Positions 8,377-15,516 of a stretch of 64,000 bases of DNA are shown in pieces. Below the pieces are notes generated by a model. The model was not told where the DNA came from and did no database searches. It was given only the letters and a program-made list of their open reading frames with translations. Source of the stretch: Dictyobacter aurantiacus (GTDB lineage Bacteria > Chloroflexota > Ktedonobacteria > Ktedonobacterales > Ktedonobacteraceae); assembly GCF_003967515.1 (NCBI RefSeq), contig NZ_BIFQ01000002.1, positions 620,001 through 684,000 of the forward strand, in the 5' to 3' direction. Numbering within the stretch: the stretch's first letter is position 1; each line of letters opens with the position of its first letter. The position numbers and the translations under genes were made by a program.

Positions 8377-10857
8377 ATGCAGAGGAAGATCTCTACGGCT
8401 GCGAAGAATGGCAGCAAGCAACAGAAACAGGCCAGATCAGCCGCGACGCCCTCGGCAATGGAGCTACGACCGGCGCCATTACAGGCTGATGAATACCAGA
8501 TACTTGATGCCATCCAACGCCGCGTGCTCTGGCTCTCGACGCTGATCGTGCATCACGCCAATACGCGTCCCAATGCGGATGATCTGAAGGTGGGGGGGCA
8601 CCAGGCCTCATCGGCCTCGATGGTGAGCATATTGACAGCGCTCTACTTTCATTATTTGCACGCGGGCGACCGTGTCAGTATCAAGCCGCATGCCTCGCCA
8701 GCGTACCATGCCATCCAATATCTACTGGGCAACCTGGACCAGCACTATTTACAGACCCTGCGCGAGTTCAAAGGACTGCAGGCCTATCCCAGCCGCACCA
8801 AAGATCCAGATCCAGTCGATTTTAGTACCGGTTCCGTTGGTCTGGGAGCGGTCGCGCCAGCCTTCGCGGCCGTGGCGCAGCGCTACGCGCAGCAGCACTT
8901 CGGCGAGGTGACCGCGCAACGCTTTGTGGCGGTCATCGGGGACGCCGAGCTGGACGAGGGCAACATCTGGGAGGCCGCCATCGATGAGACGCTGCAAGGA
9001 GCTGGCAACGTCCTGATTATCGTCGATCTCAACCGGCAGAGCCTGGACCGTGTCGTCCCTGGCATTCGGGCCCGGCAACTCAAAAATCTCTTCGCCGCCG
9101 CCGGCTGGCATACGCTGGAAGCCAAATACGGACGCCTGCTGGAAAAGGTCTTCGCGCAACCAGGGGGTGCCGCGCTGCGCCAGCGTATCGACGAGATGAG
9201 CAATGAAGAATATCAGAGCCTGCTGCGGCGCCAGGGCACGGACATCCGGGCGCGCCTGACCCATCCCGGCGGACTCGATCAGCCGGAGGACGCAGAGATC
9301 AGCAGGGCGCTGCAGGATGTGCCCGATGAAAACCTCAAAGAACTGCTGGGCAACCTGGGCGGCCATGACCTGAATACCCTGCTCGACGTCTTCGCGCAGG
9401 CAGATCAGCGTCGCGACGCGCCCACCATCGTCTTTGCCTATACCATTAAAGGCTGGGGCCTGCCCTTTGCCGGAGATGCCATGAACCACTCGATGCATCT
9501 GAGTGGCGAACAGGTGCGAGAGCTCCAGCATACACTGAACATTCCCCCAGGGGCCGAGTGGAAGACGTTCGAGCATGGGAGCGCGGAGGCCGCGTGGTGC
9601 CGTCGCAGCGCCGAGCAGCTCAGCCGAGGCCAGCTACAGCCGGCGCCACTGATAGCAGCGGAAAAAATCCCTAGCAGCCTGGATATGTCATTCCCCGGCA
9701 AGCTCTCGACCCAGGAGGCGCTGGGACGTATCCTGACCCGGCTGGCCACGCTCGAAGGCATCGGCGAGCGCATCGTCACGGCGGCGCCGGATGTGGCGAT
9801 CTCCACCCATTTAATCGGCTGGGTCAACAAGACCGGCGTCTTCTCGCCAACGATGCATCCCGACTATCAGGACGGCATCCAGCGCACCCTGCGCTGGCAG
9901 CCCAATCCACAGGGACAGCACATCGAGCTGGGCATCTCTGAGATGAACCTGTTCATGCTGCTCGGCCAGCTCGGCCTGAGCTATGAGCACTCCGGCCAGC
10001 TCCTCTTCCCGATCGGGACCGTATATGATCCATTTATCTGCCGTGGCCTGGACGCCCTGATCTATGGCCTCTACAACCACAGCAAGATGATCTTTGCCGG
10101 CACCCCCTCGGGCGTCAGTTTGAGTCCCGAAGGGGGCGCCCACCAATCCACGGTCACCGCCTCCCTGGGAATTGAGCTGCCCGAGCTCAACTACTATGAG
10201 CCCGTCTTCGCCCACGAAGTGGAATGGATCCTGCTGGAGGCGCTGCGCGAATGCTGCGACCGGGACGAGGGCCGCTCAACGTATCTGCGCCTCTCGACCA
10301 AGAAGATCGATCAGCGTCTGCTGGAGGAGGCCCGGCAGCGCCTGGGCGAAGAGCGTCTGCGCCAGCATGTGCTGGCTGGTGGCTATCGGCTGCTGGAGGG
10401 ACGTGAGCTGGCGCCCGAGGCCAACGAAGACGAAGTCATCCAGATCGTCACCACCGGCGTCATGGTGCCGGAGGCGCTGGCGGCCGCCCGCATACTGGCT
10501 CGCGAGGGCATCGCCGCTAACGTCATCCACCTGACCAGTCCGAAAAAGATCTTCAGCATGTATAGCGATCTTCGGCGCAGCCAGAGTCAGGGACAGGCCG
10601 AGCCAGCCGGCGCAGCCCATCTGAGGACGCTCTTTCCGCGTTCCGAACGCCTGGCCCCCATCGTCACCGTGCAGGACGCCTCGGCCCACAGCCTGGCCTT
10701 CCTCAGCGGCATCCACGGCGCTCCCTGCATCTCGCTGGGCGTCGACGAGTTCGGACAATCGGGCAGCATGCAGGAACTCTACCAGGCGGTCGGCATCAGC
10801 ACCGATGACATCGTGGCCGCCGGCTATACCGCCCTCGACCTGGCCCTGGAAAAGTAA
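8377..10857 (+). CDS. aceE: Pyruvate dehydrogenase E1, homodimeric AceE-like
   Basis: Thiamine-diphosphate-dependent decarboxylating subunit that feeds acetyl groups to the E2 lipoyl domain. 826 aa, slightly shorter than the usual 880-930 of homodimeric AceE. ThDP/Mg motif GDAELDEGNIWEA at about residues 188-200; SIKPHASPAYHAIQYLLG and GLQAYPSR match the transketolase-like N-terminal domain; TIKGWGLPFAGDAMNHS and the second half (EALGRILTRLA..., ISEMNLFMLLG) match the pyrimidine-binding and C-terminal domains. ATG at 8377 has AGAAGGAG 8-9 nt upstream. No E2 or E3 gene is adjacent, so the complex must be assembled from genes elsewhere, or this is one of the AceE-like oxoacid dehydrogenases of other specificity. 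A perfect hairpin follows the stop. Confidence 0.85.
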   Translation: MQRKISTAAKNGSKQQKQARSAATPSAMELRPAPLQADEYQILDAIQRRVLWLSTLIVHHANTRPNADDLKVGGHQASSASMVSILTALYFHYLHAGDRVSIKPHASPAYHAIQYLLGNLDQHYLQTLREFKGLQAYPSRTKDPDPVDFSTGSVGLGAVAPAFAAVAQRYAQQHFGEVTAQRFVAVIGDAELDEGNIWEAAIDETLQGAGNVLIIVDLNRQSLDRVVPGIRARQLKNLFAAAGWHTLEAKYGRLLEKVFAQPGGAALRQRIDEMSNEEYQSLLRRQGTDIRARLTHPGGLDQPEDAEISRALQDVPDENLKELLGNLGGHDLNTLLDVFAQADQRRDAPTIVFAYTIKGWGLPFAGDAMNHSMHLSGEQVRELQHTLNIPPGAEWKTFEHGSAEAAWCRRSAEQLSRGQLQPAPLIAAEKIPSSLDMSFPGKLSTQEALGRILTRLATLEGIGERIVTAAPDVAISTHLIGWVNKTGVFSPTMHPDYQDGIQRTLRWQPNPQGQHIELGISEMNLFMLLGQLGLSYEHSGQLLFPIGTVYDPFICRGLDALIYGLYNHSKMIFAGTPSGVSLSPEGGAHQSTVTASLGIELPELNYYEPVFAHEVEWILLEALRECCDRDEGRSTYLRLSTKKIDQRLLEEARQRLGEERLRQHVLAGGYRLLEGRELAPEANEDEVIQIVTTGVMVPEALAAARILAREGIAANVIHLTSPKKIFSMYSDLRRSQSQGQAEPAGAAHLRTLFPRSERLAPIVTVQDASAHSLAFLSGIHGAPCISLGVDEFGQSGSMQELYQAVGISTDDIVAAGYTALDLALEK

Positions 10858-10862
10858 GCATT

Positions 10863-10916
10863 GGTAATACACATCGGACGGGGACGCCAGCGCGTCCCCG
10901 TCCGATGTGTATTACC
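10863..10916 (+). terminator. Perfect 25-bp hairpin after pdh E1
   Basis: Arms 10863-10887 and 10892-10916, loop CAGC, 6 nt after the stop codon. No clear T-run follows, so termination is inferred from position and stability. Confidence 0.55.
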
Positions 10917-11003
10917 GCATTTAACCCTGCCCAAAAGAATGGGCTGTTATGCGGATTACCGCACGTGCATATGATATTTATTGAAATGTCCAGGGAGGAT
11001 AAT

Positions 11004-11651
11004 ATGGAAGCAATTCAGGTTAACGGAAGAACAATTAACGCTTATCTAGCCGTTCCCGAACGGGGGAGCGGACCAGGGGTGCTGGTCCTGCACGCATGGT
11101 GGGGACTCACCGATGTCTTTAAACAGGTCTGCGACCGCCTTGCGCGTGAGGGATTCGTCGCGCTGGCTCCCGACCTCTATCATGGGAAGACTACCACCTC
11201 TATTGAGGAGGCAGAACAACTGGTCTCAGCAATGGTAGAGAGCGAGACTGATCAGGATGTTAGCGCCTCCATCGACTATCTGATTAAACAGTCAGGAAGA
11301 CCCGGCAGAGCCCTGGGTGTGATCGGTTTCTCATTAGGGGGAAACGTGGCGCTGGGATTGCGAGATCAGATGGGGGCCATCGTTACCTTCTATGGAACCA
11401 CGTCACCCGAGGAGGTCAGATCCGAAGGCAATATACAGGGTCATTTTGCTGAGATTGACGATTTTGAACCCACCGAGCAGGTCCGTGAATTTGAGGAGGC
11501 TCTGCGTTCCGCCGGGAAGCAGATCACCTTCTTTACATATCCGGGCACGCACCATTGGTTCTGCGAGGAGAATCGCCCTGAGTACAACGCTGAGGCGGCT
11601 CGCCTTGCCTGGGAGCGCACCACCGAGTTCTTGCATCAACGGCTCGATTAA
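11004..11651 (+). CDS. Dienelactone hydrolase family protein
   Basis: 215-aa alpha/beta hydrolase. ATG at 11004 is preferred because CAGGGAGGAT lies just upstream; the longer frame would start inside the preceding hairpin. The core runs VLVLHAWWGL (oxyanion region), nucleophile GFSLGG (Ser110, where classical dienelactone hydrolase has Cys), and the late His in GTHHWFCEEN. Members hydrolyse cyclic esters or lactones in aromatic degradation, but many act on unknown carboxyl esters; no aromatic pathway genes are near. The Cys-to-Ser exchange is common in broad-specificity homologues. Single gene following the pdh gene on the same strand. Confidence 0.88.
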   Translation: MEAIQVNGRTINAYLAVPERGSGPGVLVLHAWWGLTDVFKQVCDRLAREGFVALAPDLYHGKTTTSIEEAEQLVSAMVESETDQDVSASIDYLIKQSGRPGRALGVIGFSLGGNVALGLRDQMGAIVTFYGTTSPEEVRSEGNIQGHFAEIDDFEPTEQVREFEEALRSAGKQITFFTYPGTHHWFCEENRPEYNAEAARLAWERTTEFLHQRLD

Positions 11652-11701
11652 ACGCTCCGATTTCCCCTTCCCATTCTCTCATGCGACAATAAAAGAGATA
11701 C

Positions 11702-11898
11702 CGTAGGTTCGGGACTTGCGCCCGATTTTACGCCTTCCCATATGTTAATGTTCGTTAAATATGTTCAATAGCTTTTTTGATATTACATGTTTAAAGAGCA
11801 TAATCATACATTGGAGGATAAATAGGGCGCAAGGCCCGAACCTGCGTGGGGCGTTTCGTACGGTGGAGAAGAAATCAGGTGCAAGGCCCGAACCTACG
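11702..11898. repeat. Family B inverted repeat element with duplicated arm
   Basis: Left arm 11702-11728 (starts CGTAGGTTCGGG) pairs with 11820-11846 (3 mismatches in 27). A second right-arm copy lies at 11872-11898, 52 bp further, each followed by TGGGGCGTTT. The same arm occurs at 12381-12407 and 14928-15060. The 880-bp spacer 11652-12532 holds no convincing gene. Confidence 0.75.
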
Positions 11899-12021
11899 TG
11901 GGGCGTTTTCGATGCATCACCATCTGTGAGGGGAAGGCTCGAAATCCATGCTCTTCATAGCCCCACAGTGGAATCAGGCGCATGCATCGAAGAAAAGAAG
12001 AAGAGAGAAAACGCGTTGATA

Positions 12022-12296
12022 GAACGCGAAACGTTCCCGTAGGCGACATAGGATTGCGGCATGTTCATCACTGTTCCTATTTCGAGAAGCAGCAATCCGG
12101 CCTTGTGCATGCCGCACCCGTTCACGTACGGAATGTTCCCCATACAAGCGATCATATTGGCTCTTTCACCATGTCGAAGCCAACCGATCGTACGCCAACA
12201 GAGCGGCATGCACAAGGAAGGATTGCTGCATTTCAGGCTTTTGGCGTGTCTGCACTGCCGCAATCCTATGCCGCCTACGAGCACATTTCCGTGTTC
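12022..12296. repeat. 275-bp long inverted repeat
   Basis: Outer arms of about 40 bp (12022-12061 / 12256-12296) and inner arms of 27 bp (12089-12115 / 12203-12229, two mismatches) are nested around one centre. The whole region could fold as one extended hairpin. Short open frames inside it lack start signals. It looks like a non-autonomous inverted-repeat element. Confidence 0.7.
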
Positions 12297-12380
12297 TGCC
12301 ACACGATTTTTCTCCGTTTTTTATTTCGTTAAAGATTATAGGCCCCACACATCATTGGGCGTTTTCGTACGTTGAAGAGG

Positions 12381-12407
12381 AAATCGGGCGCAAGGCCCGA
12401 ATGTACG
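12381..12407. repeat. Solo arm of family B repeat
   Basis: GGGCGCAAGGCCCGAATGTACG matches the right arm of the element at 11820-11846 with few differences; preceded by the same GGGCGTTTTCGTACG context. Confidence 0.6.
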
Positions 12408-12535
12408 ATCTTCGTTTCCGATGCCGTTACAGTGAATTTATTTGCGTAAGCAAAGTGCGCTTTGTATCTCTTTCTATACTGAAAAAAAGGGGATTTTATG
12501 CTCGTTTTTGAGTAGTTTAGTGAAGAGATATAGTG

Positions 12536-13753
12536 ATGAGACAACAGCAAACAAGAACTTTCTCTAGTAATTGCCTTCATCTTCAGAAGACATTCCCACC
12601 ACTGGTGTGTATTTATGGGTTGCTGCTCTGCTTTCTTCTGGTAGCGGCGCCTCCTCAGGCGAGAGCCGATGGTGGTGCTCCTAATCTGGCCTATGTCGCG
12701 GGCTCGGCCGCCGGTATCAGCGTGATCGATGTGGCCCAGAAGACCGTCTCGCGCACCATCGCCGTCAAAAGCGATCCGCACGCGGTCCTGCTGAGTCCAG
12801 ATGGGCGCTACCTTTACGTTACCGAGCCGCAACAGGGACGGGTCATAGTCCTGGCCGCCGGCACCGGCAATACCATCTGTACGGCGGCGCTGCCGGGTCA
12901 GCAGCAATTTTTGGCCCTGGATGTCAATAGCAGCAGCCTCTACATCGGGGGCAGCGGCAACGATCGCGTGACCGCACTGGACACCGGCAATTGCAAAAGC
13001 AAGCGAACGTTTGAGGCACCGGCCCCCATTACCGGGGTCGCGCTGGCCCTACCGCAGATCAACCTGGCCGATGGGCAAGAGGATACGCAGCTCTGGGCCA
13101 CCACCACCCGGGGCATCGCTATTTTTAACGCGCAGAATGGCAAGAGCCTGCGCAGCATCTCCCTGCATGATGAGCCGCGCGCGCTGGCGATCCCCCCTGG
13201 AAGGACAGCTTATATCACCACCAGGCAGGGAAATATTACAGCCATCGATACCAATAGCTACCAGGAGACAAACGTCATGGCCGGCGGCTCCTATGGTCCA
13301 ATGGATTTTGACGAGTCCACGGGCGAGGTCTATGTACCCGATGCCAGGCATGATCAACTGCTCGTGCTCTCTCCGGTCGTCGTCGGCTACAAACATCCCC
13401 ATGAGCCCGAGCGCACCTGGGACTTCACCTCGGCCCCGCAGTCGGTCGCGATTACCAATGATGGACAACTCGGCTTCGTAGCGCTGGCCGGTGGACAGGT
13501 CTCCATGCTCGATCTACCAGGCAAGCAAGTGGTCGTCAATCTGCATGTAGGAGGGTCGCCGCGCTTCATCATTACCGGCCTGTATCCACCGCTGGCCCCA
13601 CTCAATCCACAAGAAGCTACACTTTCTGGTATACTCATAACCATTGGGGCGGACGGACTCATCGCGGTTATGCTCATCGCTCCAACCGTGTATTTCCTTT
13701 ATAGACGTTTTGGACGCGCCCGCCGCAAGGCACAAGAAAAGCCGGCGCAATGA
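12536..13753 (+). CDS. YncE-like beta-propeller, secreted and membrane-anchored
   Basis: About 405 aa. Signal peptide at residues about 20-45 (LVCIYGLLLCFLLVAAPPQARA) and one C-terminal membrane helix (LITIGADGLIAVMLIAPTVYF) followed by a basic cytoplasmic tail, so the propeller faces outside. Repeats such as VIDVAQKTVSRTIAVKSDPHAV and LLSPDGRYLYVTEP are YVTN/YncE blades. No enzymatic motif is seen; such propellers usually bind proteins or ligands at the surface. GTG at 12533 immediately precedes the ATG at 12536; AAGAGA upstream fits the ATG better. Followed 52 bp later by another repeat-propeller gene on the same strand, suggesting co-transcription. Confidence 0.82.
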   Translation: MRQQQTRTFSSNCLHLQKTFPPLVCIYGLLLCFLLVAAPPQARADGGAPNLAYVAGSAAGISVIDVAQKTVSRTIAVKSDPHAVLLSPDGRYLYVTEPQQGRVIVLAAGTGNTICTAALPGQQQFLALDVNSSSLYIGGSGNDRVTALDTGNCKSKRTFEAPAPITGVALALPQINLADGQEDTQLWATTTRGIAIFNAQNGKSLRSISLHDEPRALAIPPGRTAYITTRQGNITAIDTNSYQETNVMAGGSYGPMDFDESTGEVYVPDARHDQLLVLSPVVVGYKHPHEPERTWDFTSAPQSVAITNDGQLGFVALAGGQVSMLDLPGKQVVVNLHVGGSPRFIITGLYPPLAPLNPQEATLSGILITIGADGLIAVMLIAPTVYFLYRRFGRARRKAQEKPAQ

Positions 13754-13805
13754 CAATCTGACGCGCAGCGGACGGCGAGCATAGATGCACAGGAGGCAGC
13801 AACCC

Positions 13806-14906
13806 ATGGCGACCATACCCTATCCACCAGGCACCGTTTTACTGCTAGCAGGAACCGAGCAGGGATTATTCTTGCTGACGTCGGATGATCGTATGAGCTG
13901 GGATCTGCGGGCCACCAGCCTGCGGCAAGAGGGGTCAAACATCTTCTACGCCATGTTTGACCCCCATAATCACTATCGCCTGTTCGCGGCTGATAATCGC
14001 CATGGGGCCGCCTTCCTGCGCTATAGCGATGATTTTGGCGTCACCTGGCGGGAGCCGGAGCAGAGCATCACGTTTGACGAGTCGGGTCCCAACCACCAGG
14101 CTGAAATCTGGTATATCGAAGCGGGGCGTCCCGACGATCCACGCACCCTCTACGCCGGGACGGGTCCCGCCGGCCTCTGGCTCAGCCATGACAGCGGCCT
14201 CACATGGCAGCGCAACGCCTCCCTGAACGAAAAAGCCCGGCTCGAACAATGGGAAAACGGCGACGTCGGCACCTGCGTCCATAGCATCGTGGCGGACCCA
14301 CAACGACCCGAACGCATGTGGCTGGGTATCTCCGGCGCCGGTAGCGTACGCACAGACGATAATGGGAACAGCTGGCAGGTCATCAATCAATTGCAGCAGC
14401 CACAGCAGGTTGAGGGCTGGGATACCATCTGCACCAGCACCCATCGCCTGCTCCAGCATACCTATCAGCCAGACACGCTGTACCAGCAGAGCCGCTGCGG
14501 CCTCTTTCGCAGTACCGACGCCGGAGATAGCTGGACTGGCATCAGCCACGGCCTACCCTCAACCTTCGGCTTCCCGCTCACCATGGACCCCAACCGACCG
14601 GATACACTATTCACGATGGTCGTAGATAAGAACGACCGCTTTCCCATCGGAGATCAACTGACCGTCTATCGCAGCCAGAACGGCGGCGAGCGCTGGGAAG
14701 CCTGCACCCGTGGTCTGCCGACAGGCGAGCAGGCGCGCCAGAAGGTCCTGCGCCACGGCATGTGTACCGATGCACATGACCCCTGCGGCATCTACGTCGG
14801 CACCAGGAACGGCAACATCTTCGCCTCCGCAGACAACGGCGACAGCTGGCGCCTGATCGGCAGCGGCCTGCCAACGATCTACGCCCTCACCGCCACCGTC
14901 CTGTGA
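13806..14906 (+). CDS. BNR/Asp-box repeat propeller protein
   Basis: 366 aa without a signal peptide. It contains six Asp-box motifs of the form S-x-D-x-G-x-T/S-W (SDDFGVTW, SHDSGLTW, TDDNGNSW, STDAGDSW, SQNGGERW, SADNGDSW), as in sialidase-like and Vps10-like propellers. The sialidase Arg triad is not obvious, so glycosidase activity is not claimed; homologues are usually annotated as exo-alpha-sialidase-like or glycosyl hydrolases. ATG at 13806 is preferred since AGGAGG sits 9 nt before it; an in-frame ATG at 13785 would place that site inside the gene. Same strand as, and probably co-transcribed with, the YncE-like gene. Confidence 0.8.
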   Translation: MATIPYPPGTVLLLAGTEQGLFLLTSDDRMSWDLRATSLRQEGSNIFYAMFDPHNHYRLFAADNRHGAAFLRYSDDFGVTWREPEQSITFDESGPNHQAEIWYIEAGRPDDPRTLYAGTGPAGLWLSHDSGLTWQRNASLNEKARLEQWENGDVGTCVHSIVADPQRPERMWLGISGAGSVRTDDNGNSWQVINQLQQPQQVEGWDTICTSTHRLLQHTYQPDTLYQQSRCGLFRSTDAGDSWTGISHGLPSTFGFPLTMDPNRPDTLFTMVVDKNDRFPIGDQLTVYRSQNGGERWEACTRGLPTGEQARQKVLRHGMCTDAHDPCGIYVGTRNGNIFASADNGDSWRLIGSGLPTIYALTATVL

Positions 14907-14927
14907 TCCGCGCATGGAAATGATCAT

Positions 14928-15060
14928 CGTAGGTTCAGCCCTCGCGGCCGATTTCCCCTCCACGTACGCCCATGCCCACCAGACACGAGAATCACGGAAA
15001 CGAATATGAGATGCATAGTCATGCGGCAAGGAGAAATCGGCCGCGAGGGCCGAACCTACG
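14928..15060. repeat. Family B inverted-repeat element, 133 bp
   Basis: Terminal arms 14928-14955 and 15033-15060, 28 bp with one mismatch; starts CGTAGGTTCAGCC and ends GGCCGAACCTACG. The core (78 bp) has no gene. It abuts the stop codon of the small minus-strand gene that follows. Confidence 0.8.
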
Positions 15061-15345
15061 TTATTGTCGGTACCGTTCGCGTAGGATCTGTTCGGCTGGG
15101 AAATGGTCGATGGTGGCGGATTCGAGCGGGGAACCGCTGCTTCCCTCGGCATCAAGACGCGCGATCTCGACGCGGGCGCGTTCTTTTTCCCGTACGATCA
15201 GGCAGACGGCAATCGCCCAGGTAATAGAATTGACCATTGTGGCAAGCGGAATCATAATAGCCAGCAGCTCTTTCATAGATGGGGCTACCGCTCCAGCATT
15301 CCGGGCCGTGGCACGTTTAGATTCTTTATTCAGTTGAAGTCTCAT
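15061..15345 (-). CDS. Small membrane protein, unknown
   Basis: 94 aa with a hydrophobic stretch MKELLAIMIPLATMVNSITW continuing to AIAVCLIV (one or two membrane segments) and a charged C-terminal part (REKERARVEIARL). ATG at 15345 is preceded by AAGGGAAAGATGAG, a usable ribosome site. I recognise no family. The frame ends at the edge of a family B repeat, so its last codons could derive from repeat-adjacent sequence. Confidence 0.45.
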   Translation of the reverse strand: MRLQLNKESKRATARNAGAVAPSMKELLAIMIPLATMVNSITWAIAVCLIVREKERARVEIARLDAEGSSGSPLESATIDHFPAEQILRERYRQ

Positions 15346-15516
15346 CTCATCTTTCCCTTATACAGGTATAATATTCTCGTATTCCATATCACGTTTTTTT
15401 CAATCAATGCACTGAGGCGCATAATAATGATCAGCTCGTCAGACAATACCTATATTACCCGATTTTATCCTGGTAGTCTAATGGTATAAATTCACAAAAT
15501 CGTGTGCGCCTATCTC

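Noticed and set aside
15470..15500. tRNA gene, suggested by TGGTAGTCTAATGGTATAA
   Set aside because: No acceptor stem, anticodon arm or T-loop can be formed around it.
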